64,000 nt of DNA from Candidatus Alistipes merdigallinarum (GTDB lineage: Bacteria; Bacteroidota; Bacteroidia; Bacteroidales; Rikenellaceae): assembly GCA_019119305.1 (NCBI GenBank), contig DWXH01000040.1, forward strand, positions 1-64,000. The letters are read 5' to 3'. Both the position numbers and the translations under genes were made by a program. Numbering within the stretch: the first letter of the stretch is position 1; each line of letters begins with the position of its first letter. Positions 57,664 through 64,000 of the stretch are shown here, in pieces. Below the pieces are notes generated by a model that saw nothing but the letters and a program-made list of their open reading frames with translations, was not told the origin of the DNA and ran no database searches.

Positions 57664-58593
57664 ATGAGCAAACCAAATCATCTGATGAAACCATTGATTG
57701 ATCCGGTTCCGACCGATCTGATCGAAACCGAACTTACAGAAGACCATTTTTTAAGACATACCAATAACGGAGGAAATACCATTTATGTCGTGACAGCGGC
57801 ACAGTGTCCCCATGTCATGAAAGAGATCGGACGGTTACGCGAGCTCTCTTTCCGCGACGGAGGCGGAGGAACAGGGGCTGATGTCGACATCGACGAACAG
57901 GACCTCGATCCGGAAGGATACAACCAGTTGATCGTCTGGGATCCGAAAGAGCGGGAGATCGTCGGGGGATACCGGTTCATCATCTCCCGGACCACCCATC
58001 CCAAATGTATGTCGACCGAACACTATTTCCGATTCACGGAGCGATTCCGCAACGAATATCTGCCCTACACGATCGAATTGGGCCGTTCATTCATCCAACC
58101 CCATTATCAGGGGTCAAGAAGCAACCCTAAAGGACTCTACTCGTTGGACAATCTTTGGGACGGACTGGGTGCGCTGGTCATCAACAATCCCGACATGCGA
58201 TACTTCTTCGGAAAGGTTACCATGTACGGTTCATACGACAAAGAGGCCCGGAACATTCTGCTCTACTTCCTGCATAAATACTTCCCCGACAAGGAGCGTC
58301 TCGTAGAACCGATTCACCCGATCAACATCGTTTTCGATACGGAAAAAATGGAATCCCTCTTTACAGGAAGTTCATATACCGAAGATTACCGGATCCTGAC
58401 CCGGGAAATCCGGAAATACAGAGAGAACATTCCCCCGCTGATCAACTCTTACATGAGCCTGTCCCCTTCGATGAAGGTATTCGGCACAGTCATCAATCCC
58501 GACTTCGGGGATGTGGAAGAGACAGGAATCCTCATAACGATCAACGACATCTATCCGAAAAAATCGGAACGCCACTTCCTCATCAAAGAGTAA
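57664..58593 (+). CDS. glsB: glycine-lipid N-acyltransferase (OlsB/GNAT-like)
   Basis: This 309-residue GNAT-fold protein belongs to the OlsB/hemolysin-like group. In Bacteroides the relative GlsB transfers a 3-hydroxy fatty acid to glycine, the first step of glycine-lipid synthesis. Visible family features are IGRLRELSFRDGGGGTG, the central YNQLIVWDPKEREIVGGYRFI and YTIELGRSFIQPHYQGSRSN. Glycine lipids help Bacteroides survive stress and colonise. The partner O-acyltransferase gene lies just upstream, and a strong terminator follows. Confidence 0.88.
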   Translation: MSKPNHLMKPLIDPVPTDLIETELTEDHFLRHTNNGGNTIYVVTAAQCPHVMKEIGRLRELSFRDGGGGTGADVDIDEQDLDPEGYNQLIVWDPKEREIVGGYRFIISRTTHPKCMSTEHYFRFTERFRNEYLPYTIELGRSFIQPHYQGSRSNPKGLYSLDNLWDGLGALVINNPDMRYFFGKVTMYGSYDKEARNILLYFLHKYFPDKERLVEPIHPINIVFDTEKMESLFTGSSYTEDYRILTREIRKYRENIPPLINSYMSLSPSMKVFGTVINPDFGDVEETGILITINDIYPKKSERHFLIKE

Positions 58594-58657
58594 CACAATA
58601 CTACTATTCGGATAGTCAAGTCAAACCGATTCTTTTTTAATAGAACCAATAAAACAA

Positions 58658-58693
58658 GGGCTGGCATAAGGCCAGCCCTCTCTATTTATTTTT
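58658..58693 (+). terminator. terminator after glsB
   Basis: GGGCTGGC (58658-58665) pairs with GCCAGCCC (58671-58678) around ATAAG, followed by TCTCTATTTATTTTT. Confidence 0.88.
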
Positions 58694-58777
58694 CACTTTC
58701 AGACTTACTATATTAATTCTATTTATTCAGGAAAATCCTTCTCTCCGATTCGTCCTCTCCGATCTGCCCCGTAAATA

Positions 58778-58841
58778 CAAAAATTAATAAAAGGTAATCG
58801 GGAAGATCGTCCGCACACCTCTGCCGTACAATCTTCCCGAT
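58778..58841 (-). terminator. terminator after GH78 gene
   Basis: ATCGGGAAGAT (58797-58807) pairs perfectly with ATCTTCCCGAT (58831-58841) over a 23-base loop. On the minus strand TACCTTTTATTAATTTTTG follows. It lies ten bases after the GH78 stop codon. Confidence 0.75.
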
Positions 58842-58850
58842 CGAAATCGT

Positions 58851-61184
58851 CTATTTCACCGCGATCAATTTATAGACTCCGCCACGCACATCGAAACTCA
58901 GGTGCAAATCGCTCGTCTGACGTTTGCTCCAACGTGCTATCTTGTTCTTGACCGGTTTACCCTCTTTCCAAACGGTCACACCGTTGATCTTGACTTCACG
59001 GACACCCTCTTTCGGAGTCCCGATCACCCCTTCGTATGCCGAAGGAATGTCAGCGTTCAAAACGAAAATGTTGTTCGTATTTTCGAACGACGAGCTCACT
59101 CGTCCTGCAGGTGTCAGTACCGACGCACTCGCCGATTTCAACCCAGCCGGATCGGGCAACACACCGACCACGTTATATGCTACCTCCATCGGCCGGATTC
59201 CGCATATGCTTTGATAAGCGACAGTCATACCGCCGCCGCTCCACGCGTGGTTGACACTACCTCCGCCGAAACCTTCCGAACCGATACCCCATCCCTCGAA
59301 CAGCGTAGTGAAATAGTCATTCATCACCATATTCGAGAAACGACGGTTGTGGCGTTGGAAGCCCTCTTCACCGTACCCCATTTCCATCATCGCCTGGAAT
59401 ACATATTTTTCCATATAAGGGCTCGCATGCTCCTGAGTCCGGAAAACTTCGAGGATGGCAGGATATTTATCCTTATCGGCCAAACCCGACACAACGGCCA
59501 AAGCATGGATCCGGTCATCGGTCAACTTCTTGTACTCCGGATCACGGTACTCCTTGCCGTTCCAGAAATGGTTGTTAAACGCCTGTTTCAATGCCGCCAT
59601 CTCTTCTGCATAAGCACGGGCATCCGCCTTATATCCCAATACACGAGCCGCATTATGCATCCCCTTGATCATCAAATAGTACCAACAGTTCTGTAACGGA
59701 ACGATGTCGATGTTATCGCCCCAGTCGCCCCAGTTCCAGCCACCTTCACGCAACAGGACCGTCCCTTGGGGTCCTTTTTTCCACAGACCGATATAACGCT
59801 GTACGGCAGGGTACACATGCGCTAACGTCTCCTTGTCGCCCGTATACCAATAATAATTCCACAAACCGAAAAAACCCAGGGAAGCCATAACCTGACCGGG
59901 CAGCTCCTTATCCCAGTTCGATGAAGGAACCGGTGCATAGATCACGCTGTCGGGCTTCTGCCAATCCGCCAGATTATAGAGCCACTTGCGTGTCAACTGA
60001 TCGGAACTGCGTGAAAGCACGTACAACGCCTCGCCCGACTCGTTCACCACATCACCGGTCCACTGCGAACGCTCGCGATCGGGACAATCCATATAGGTGT
60101 CGCGCATGGTCAGATAAAGCGTCCTTTCGGCCTTTTTGATGAACCGGTTGAACAGCGGATCGGAACACTCGAACGTTCCGGTAAATTCCGTATCGTACCC
60201 CGTCTCGCGGAACTTCAGTTCGACCACTTCTGCCCCTTCCGGAATCACATAGTAGACTCGATGACCATTGGTCCAACCCAAATTCTCATACTCCTGCAAG
60301 CCGTCTCGCGTAATGTATTCACAACGGATATAGTTATCGCCGCCGTTGTATTTAAGGTAATTATCCGTAAAAATCTGCACTTTGCCACCGGCCTCTGCCT
60401 TCAACTTGATATAAGGTGTGATCTGTGCATTATAAGGCAGCGCACAAATTACCGTATCGCCACTCACCGTCTGTGCCGGATAGGGTTGTAATTCACTCAC
60501 TTTCCACAACGGGATCGGACGCTTAACCAGCTTATTCCAGGGACGACTTCCTGCCTCGCCGTTTTCGACGGCTTGAGGCATATAGGCATCGTTGAATCCA
60601 GGTTTATACCACGTCAGGTACTCTTTGCGGGCATCATAACGGATATTCGACTCGGCCAAACGCATGTTGGGATCGGGAGGGCTACAAGTCCCGAAAGCTG
60701 GATTCGCCTCACATTTCCACGTATCGTCACTCAAAATATCGAAAGTCGTGGTCTGACAATCGAATAACAATCCTGCTTTTCCGCTATCGTTGTGTGCGAA
60801 CGACGGACGTCCGAAATACCACACCAATACGGCAATCGTATTCTCACCCCGTTTCAGATAGGGAGCTATTTCCACCTCATCATAATAGGTATCCAGCGGA
60901 TTGGGGCCACGTTTTACCCCTCCCTCGAATACCACCAGTTCGCCGTTGATCCACAACCAATACTTGCTGTCGGCGGCAATCCGTGCGGTTACCGTTGTCG
61001 GAACATTCGGCAAATTCACGGTCTTACGATAGTTCAGCCATGTATTGGGTTTTTCTTTCGTCGTCCCTGAACTGATCCACGATGCTTTCCACGCTACCTC
61101 TTTATCGGTATCTTTACATGAAGCTGTCGTACCACCGACTGCAAACAACAACATCAAACAAGTCAATCTCAATACGGTCTTCAT
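58851..61184 (-). CDS. GH78-type alpha-L-rhamnosidase lipoprotein
   Basis: This 777-residue surface or periplasmic glycosidase resembles family 78, which removes terminal alpha-L-rhamnose from glycans and flavonoids. The start at 61184 gives a signal peptide with a lipobox-like TASC. The N-terminal half contains jelly-roll domains (about 30-340, with YWLWINGELVVFEGG). The helical barrel begins with SDPLFNRFIKKAERTL and carries the catalytic block MDCPDRERSQWTGD, with its acidic residues, then GGWNWGDWGD. A C-terminal beta-sandwich ends the chain. No SusCD pair is near, so target glycan and regulation are unknown. Confidence 0.88.
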   Translation of the reverse strand: MKTVLRLTCLMLLFAVGGTTASCKDTDKEVAWKASWISSGTTKEKPNTWLNYRKTVNLPNVPTTVTARIAADSKYWLWINGELVVFEGGVKRGPNPLDTYYDEVEIAPYLKRGENTIAVLVWYFGRPSFAHNDSGKAGLLFDCQTTTFDILSDDTWKCEANPAFGTCSPPDPNMRLAESNIRYDARKEYLTWYKPGFNDAYMPQAVENGEAGSRPWNKLVKRPIPLWKVSELQPYPAQTVSGDTVICALPYNAQITPYIKLKAEAGGKVQIFTDNYLKYNGGDNYIRCEYITRDGLQEYENLGWTNGHRVYYVIPEGAEVVELKFRETGYDTEFTGTFECSDPLFNRFIKKAERTLYLTMRDTYMDCPDRERSQWTGDVVNESGEALYVLSRSSDQLTRKWLYNLADWQKPDSVIYAPVPSSNWDKELPGQVMASLGFFGLWNYYWYTGDKETLAHVYPAVQRYIGLWKKGPQGTVLLREGGWNWGDWGDNIDIVPLQNCWYYLMIKGMHNAARVLGYKADARAYAEEMAALKQAFNNHFWNGKEYRDPEYKKLTDDRIHALAVVSGLADKDKYPAILEVFRTQEHASPYMEKYVFQAMMEMGYGEEGFQRHNRRFSNMVMNDYFTTLFEGWGIGSEGFGGGSVNHAWSGGGMTVAYQSICGIRPMEVAYNVVGVLPDPAGLKSASASVLTPAGRVSSSFENTNNIFVLNADIPSAYEGVIGTPKEGVREVKINGVTVWKEGKPVKNKIARWSKRQTSDLHLSFDVRGGVYKLIAVK

Positions 61185-61249
61185 AACTTTTCGTCTCTGA
61201 TTTATTTTTGGGTTATTAGGTCTAAGCATATCCTCCATCAATTAAAGAG

Positions 61250-62155
61250 TTATTCAAATTCTCCACTCCCCTCATCCGAGCCGACATCCAAAAGTTTTCT
61301 CACACACTTGGCCACATCCTGTTTCTGTGCATTCTGTTCGATCGTAAACTCAACCGAATCGCCTACCGACAAATCATAAAAATCGCCGACGACATCCTGA
61401 CTGTGAAAAAACAGATTGTTGTTCGGATAACGAATAAAACCAAATCCATTTTTCAACGATAAAATTTCACTGACCTGACGATTCGGTTCGTTTTGTACGG
61501 GCCGATTGCTATCGCACGGGACAAATAAATCACACACCAATGGATTATGCTGTTTGAGGCCCTGTTCGATCACATCATGCATTCCTACCGGATAGGTAGC
61601 CATGGTCAACAGTTCGTGTGACGTTTTGGTCGTCATGTGCACCCCTTCGTCATTCGTATATTCAAACTCCCAACTCAACAACATTACACGGACACCGAAT
61701 GCCTGTAGTTTGCGTAGCAGCGGCACGTAATCGGTATCCGCCACTATCAACACCACGACATCGAAACGTTGCATCATCACCAGTTCGAAAACTTCGAGAG
61801 ACAACCACACGTCGATGCCGCGCTCTTCCCGTTTCCCTTGTAAATTCCGTAATGGCAAATAATGGGCATGAATACCTTCCGCCATCAAAATATCGTCGAA
61901 CACGCGGTCATTATAGAGTTGATTCCCCCGTTGTGCCGCCTCTGCCGCATTTAACCGTCCGCGGAAATAGTGCGCTTCGGTAATTTGACACCACATCGGA
62001 TCAATCTGCTCTTCTTCCGCCACGCGCTGGAGAATAAACCGATGAAGTCCTGATAATGAAAGTCTTCTTTTAATGGGATGAATATAATTGTAATAATTCG
62101 AGGCGTGCAACAAAAAATTTCCGTCGTAAAATACTCCTATTCGATGAGATCTCAT
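61250..62155 (-). CDS. NYN-domain nuclease-like protein with C-terminal cold-shock domain
   Basis: This 301-residue protein joins two RNA-related domains. The N-terminal NYN/PIN-like domain (about residues 5-190) has the acidic metal-site residues in GVFYDGNFL (Asp11) and VVLIVADTDYVPLL, plus RGIDVWLSLEV. Residues 229-288 form a cold-shock-type OB fold (ILSLKNGFGFIRYPNNNLFFHSQDV), which binds single-stranded RNA or DNA. An RNase guided by a CSD is a reasonable inference; the target is unknown. It has its own promoter (62236-62266). The GH78 gene follows 65 bases downstream. Confidence 0.85.
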   Translation of the reverse strand: MRSHRIGVFYDGNFLLHASNYYNYIHPIKRRLSLSGLHRFILQRVAEEEQIDPMWCQITEAHYFRGRLNAAEAAQRGNQLYNDRVFDDILMAEGIHAHYLPLRNLQGKREERGIDVWLSLEVFELVMMQRFDVVVLIVADTDYVPLLRKLQAFGVRVMLLSWEFEYTNDEGVHMTTKTSHELLTMATYPVGMHDVIEQGLKQHNPLVCDLFVPCDSNRPVQNEPNRQVSEILSLKNGFGFIRYPNNNLFFHSQDVVGDFYDLSVGDSVEFTIEQNAQKQDVAKCVRKLLDVGSDEGSGEFE

Positions 62156-62235
62156 TTATTTAACAGTTATAGATTTATGTAATAAAATATGTACCGTCCT
62201 TTTGATCGTTTTGTACAAAACAAACAGAAAACTTT

Positions 62236-62266
62236 CAAAGGTACGAATAATTTATCGGAAAAACAA
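62236..62266 (-). promoter_or_regulatory. promoter of NYN-CSD gene
   Basis: On the minus strand TTG (62266-62264), a 20-base spacer and TACCTTTG (62243-62236). The leader is about 75 bases. Confidence 0.55.
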
Positions 62267-62346
62267 TCGCCGATCCGAATCATCTACTCTTGCCCTTGCC
62301 CATTATGGATTTATTTATTTTTTTCAAAAAATGGAGGTTGCGACTC

Positions 62347-62377
62347 TTTGTAATCCCATACAGAAAACTTATCTTTG
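62347..62377 (+). promoter_or_regulatory. promoter of gene at 62479
   Basis: TTTG (62347-62350), a 19-base spacer and TATCTTTG (62370-62377), both perfect. A leader of about 95 bases follows, with a hairpin (62389-62444). Confidence 0.7.
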
Positions 62378-62388
62378 AAAAAAATTTG

Positions 62389-62444
62389 TGCGTAGATATG
62401 ACATCCTTAACCGATAATGTTTCATTAGGATAACATACTACGCA
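62389..62444 (+). promoter_or_regulatory. leader hairpin enclosing a short reading frame
   Basis: TGCGTAGATATG (62389-62400) pairs with CATACTACGCA (62434-62444), eleven pairs with one bulged A. Inside it an 11-codon frame, MTSLTDNVSLG, runs from 62398 to 62433. It lies between the promoter and the start codon at 62479. Confidence 0.4.
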
Positions 62445-62478
62445 TTACGGATCAGTAACAAACGAAAAAACATTTTTC

Positions 62479-63450
62479 ATGAAAAATATCCAGCACTTAA
62501 TTACCGATATAGATCGGATTCGGCAAATCGTTGAACAATGGAATGAAAGTCAAAATATTCCAGCAATAGAACGGGATATCGTACTCGATAAATTAAAACA
62601 CCTGTACGAAATATTGCTCACGGAAACCGTCATCGACTTTTCCGATATGGGCTCGGAACAAGAGGCAGACTCCTCTCAGGCAAGCGACAACGACACGGAC
62701 AACAATTCAACCGGACAGTCCGCTACATCTGATTCTGTTGTATCCGCCGCTGAAAAACATGAAGAGAGCGACAACTCATTCTCGACAATGTCGGGAACCG
62801 TTTCCGAAACGATTTTAGGCTCAGTTTCTCATACCGAACCGACAGAGGAAAGCAGAGACATAGAACAAAAACTGTTCGGAGAAGACCAAATACCTCGACC
62901 GAAAGTGGATAAACAGGTGATCCTATCGCTTTATGGCGATACCCCTACACCTCCTAAAACGACACCGACGCCTCAGTCTCATCAGCCGATCGAGGCTCCG
63001 CAATCATATATGCCGCAACCGGTTGCACCTGCCGGACAGCCGAAACGCAACCCCTATACACCAGAGCCAAATCCCGTTTCTCCGGTATCTTCAGAGATTA
63101 ACGCCACACCCCATAAAAAAGTGTTTGGTGAAGTTTTATCCGATAACGGCAGCATTCCGATGAATGAAGCGCTCGGCAAACAGAACAGCCACACGGACGT
63201 AGCCTCCAAGTTGCAAGCCAAGAGCATAAACGGTGATTTGCGCCAACACATCGGAATCAACGATCGGTTCATGATCATCCGCAATCTTTTCGGCGGCAGC
63301 AGCGAAGCCTTCAATGCGACAATGGCCCAACTCAATACGTTCACCGACCTGGATGGTGCTTTACTCTATATACAAGACCATTACAACTGGAACCCCGACG
63401 ATGAAAGTGTCAAGCTGATCGTCGATTTGCTCGAACGTAAATTAGGCTAA
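62479..63450 (+). CDS. hypothetical protein with disordered linker
   Basis: I do not recognise this 323-residue protein. Three parts are visible. A helical N-terminal region (1-55, MKNIQHLITDIDRIRQIVEQWN) comes first. A long low-complexity linker (about 57-245) is rich in Ser, Asp, Glu, Thr and Pro, with repeated PTP/PQP. A folded C-terminal domain (about 250-323) contains GINDRFMIIRNLFGGSSEAF and LDGALLYIQDHYNWNPDDESVKLIVDLLERKL. No signal peptide or membrane helix is seen. The rsmI gene starts ten bases after its stop. Confidence 0.8.
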   Translation: MKNIQHLITDIDRIRQIVEQWNESQNIPAIERDIVLDKLKHLYEILLTETVIDFSDMGSEQEADSSQASDNDTDNNSTGQSATSDSVVSAAEKHEESDNSFSTMSGTVSETILGSVSHTEPTEESRDIEQKLFGEDQIPRPKVDKQVILSLYGDTPTPPKTTPTPQSHQPIEAPQSYMPQPVAPAGQPKRNPYTPEPNPVSPVSSEINATPHKKVFGEVLSDNGSIPMNEALGKQNSHTDVASKLQAKSINGDLRQHIGINDRFMIIRNLFGGSSEAFNATMAQLNTFTDLDGALLYIQDHYNWNPDDESVKLIVDLLERKLG

Positions 63451-63460
63451 TTCTTTGATC

Positions 63461-64000
63461 ATGGCCAAACTGTTTATCGTACCGACGCCAATCGGCAATT
63501 TAGATGACATTACACTGAGAGCCATAAAAACGCTCAGTGCAGCCGATGTCGTTCTGGCCGAGGATACCCGGACCACCCAGGTACTACTCAAACATTTGGG
63601 CCTTGAGAAAAAGTTGTGGAGCCACCATAAATTCAACGAGCATGCTGCCGTCGAAGCCATTGCCCGGTCGATCGAAAACGGAGAGAACATCGCTTTGGTC
63701 TCCGACGCAGGAACCCCCGGAATCTCCGATCCCGGTTTCCTGTTGGTCAGGACCTGCATCGAACACGGGATAGAGGTGGAAACGCTTCCCGGCGCTACGG
63801 CTTTCGTCCCTGCTTTAATCAATAGCGGACTTCCGTGCGATCGTTTCTGTTTCGAAGGATTTCTTCCGCACAAAAAAGGACGGACGAAAAAATTACAAAA
63901 ATTGGCCAAAGAAGAACGGACGTTGATTTTTTATGAATCTCCCTACCGCCTGGTCAAAACCCTCACCCAGCTCGCCGAAATTTTCGGAAGCAATCGATAT
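63461..64000 (+). CDS. rsmI: 16S rRNA (cytidine1402-2'-O)-methyltransferase, cut by window end
   Basis: The first 180 codons of RsmI, which methylates the ribose of C1402 in 16S rRNA. The tetrapyrrole-methylase-type fold shows in MAKLFIVPTPIGNLDDITLRA, VLAEDTRTTQVLLKHLG, LVSDAGTPGISDPGFLLV, LPGATAFVPALINSGLPCDRF and FYESPYRLVKTL. The gene continues past 64000. It starts ten bases after the hypothetical gene and is probably cotranscribed with it. Its partner enzyme RsmH, acting on the same nucleotide, is encoded at 55730-56638. Confidence 0.95.
   Translation, partial: MAKLFIVPTPIGNLDDITLRAIKTLSAADVVLAEDTRTTQVLLKHLGLEKKLWSHHKFNEHAAVEAIARSIENGENIALVSDAGTPGISDPGFLLVRTCIEHGIEVETLPGATAFVPALINSGLPCDRFCFEGFLPHKKGRTKKLQKLAKEERTLIFYESPYRLVKTLTQLAEIFGSNRY

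Overview
The window comes from a member of the Bacteroidota, most likely order Bacteroidales. The signs are a type III glutamine synthetase, a large Bacteroidetes-type signal peptidase I, a secreted clostripain-like lipoprotein, families known mainly from this phylum (DUF4919, DUF4294, DUF4922, DUF4932), glycine-lipid acyltransferases, and many phylum-type promoter elements (-7 box TAnnTTTG with an upstream TTG or TTTG). A Rikenellaceae/Alistipes-like genus is possible but cannot be settled from the sequence. No tRNA, rRNA, CRISPR array, insertion sequence or prophage was seen. This is mostly chromosomal core and metabolic DNA.

Layout. 1-5826: a TonB-dependent receptor, an alpha/beta hydrolase with a cysteine nucleophile and a GH127 glycosidase, all on the plus strand. 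5913-17990: a seven-gene minus-strand ammonium-assimilation cluster (TorF-like porin, PII, AmtB, AsnA, GlnN, GltB, GltD) read from a good promoter with a long structured leader. 18593-25117: clostripain-like lipoprotein, TPM protein, LemA, DUF4919 protein, DapA and LigA. 25312-29014: a small acidic protein, PPi-type phosphofructokinase, flavodiiron protein and DUF4294 protein. 29022-39138: a seven-gene minus-strand operon that looks built around cell-wall sugar salvage (GT2-like protein, HxHxQ nucleotidyltransferase-like DUF4922 protein, frameshifted SpoIID-like protein, AmpG-like transporter with a ~200-residue insertion, NamZ/DUF1343, GH9-CE4 fusion, lipoprotein deaminase). 39214-43916: UvrA, M16 peptidase and O-methyltransferase. 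44103-48597: a DUF4932 gene remnant and the DapB-LepB-YigZ-PyrB-PyrI operon. 48830-50765: TruA and GalK. 50887-56638: an outer-membrane barrel, a TPR protein and RsmH. 56734-58593: the GlsA/GlsB pair for glycine lipids. 58851-62155: a GH78 rhamnosidase and a NYN-CSD protein. 62479-64000: a low-complexity hypothetical protein and the start of RsmI.

How the genes work together. The nitrogen cluster takes ammonium from outer-membrane entry (putative porin) through transport (AmtB) and sensing (PII) to assimilation by glutamine synthetase/GOGAT and asparagine synthetase. In the 29-39 kb operon, NamZ would release MurNAc from cut glycans, the AmpG-like protein would import it, and SpoIID and CE4 domains would trim wall or matrix polymers. 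The DUF4922 and GT2 proteins have no assigned role but keep company with this pathway. Glycan use appears as isolated glycosidases (GH127, GH78, GH9-CE4) rather than as a SusCD-type locus.

The strongest leads are the poly-A frameshift in the SpoIID-like gene, the composition of the wall-salvage operon (GH9-CE4 fusion, AmpG with an extra domain, lipoprotein deaminase, HxHxQ enzyme), the promoter and leader of the nitrogen operon, and the structured leader before the gene at 62479.
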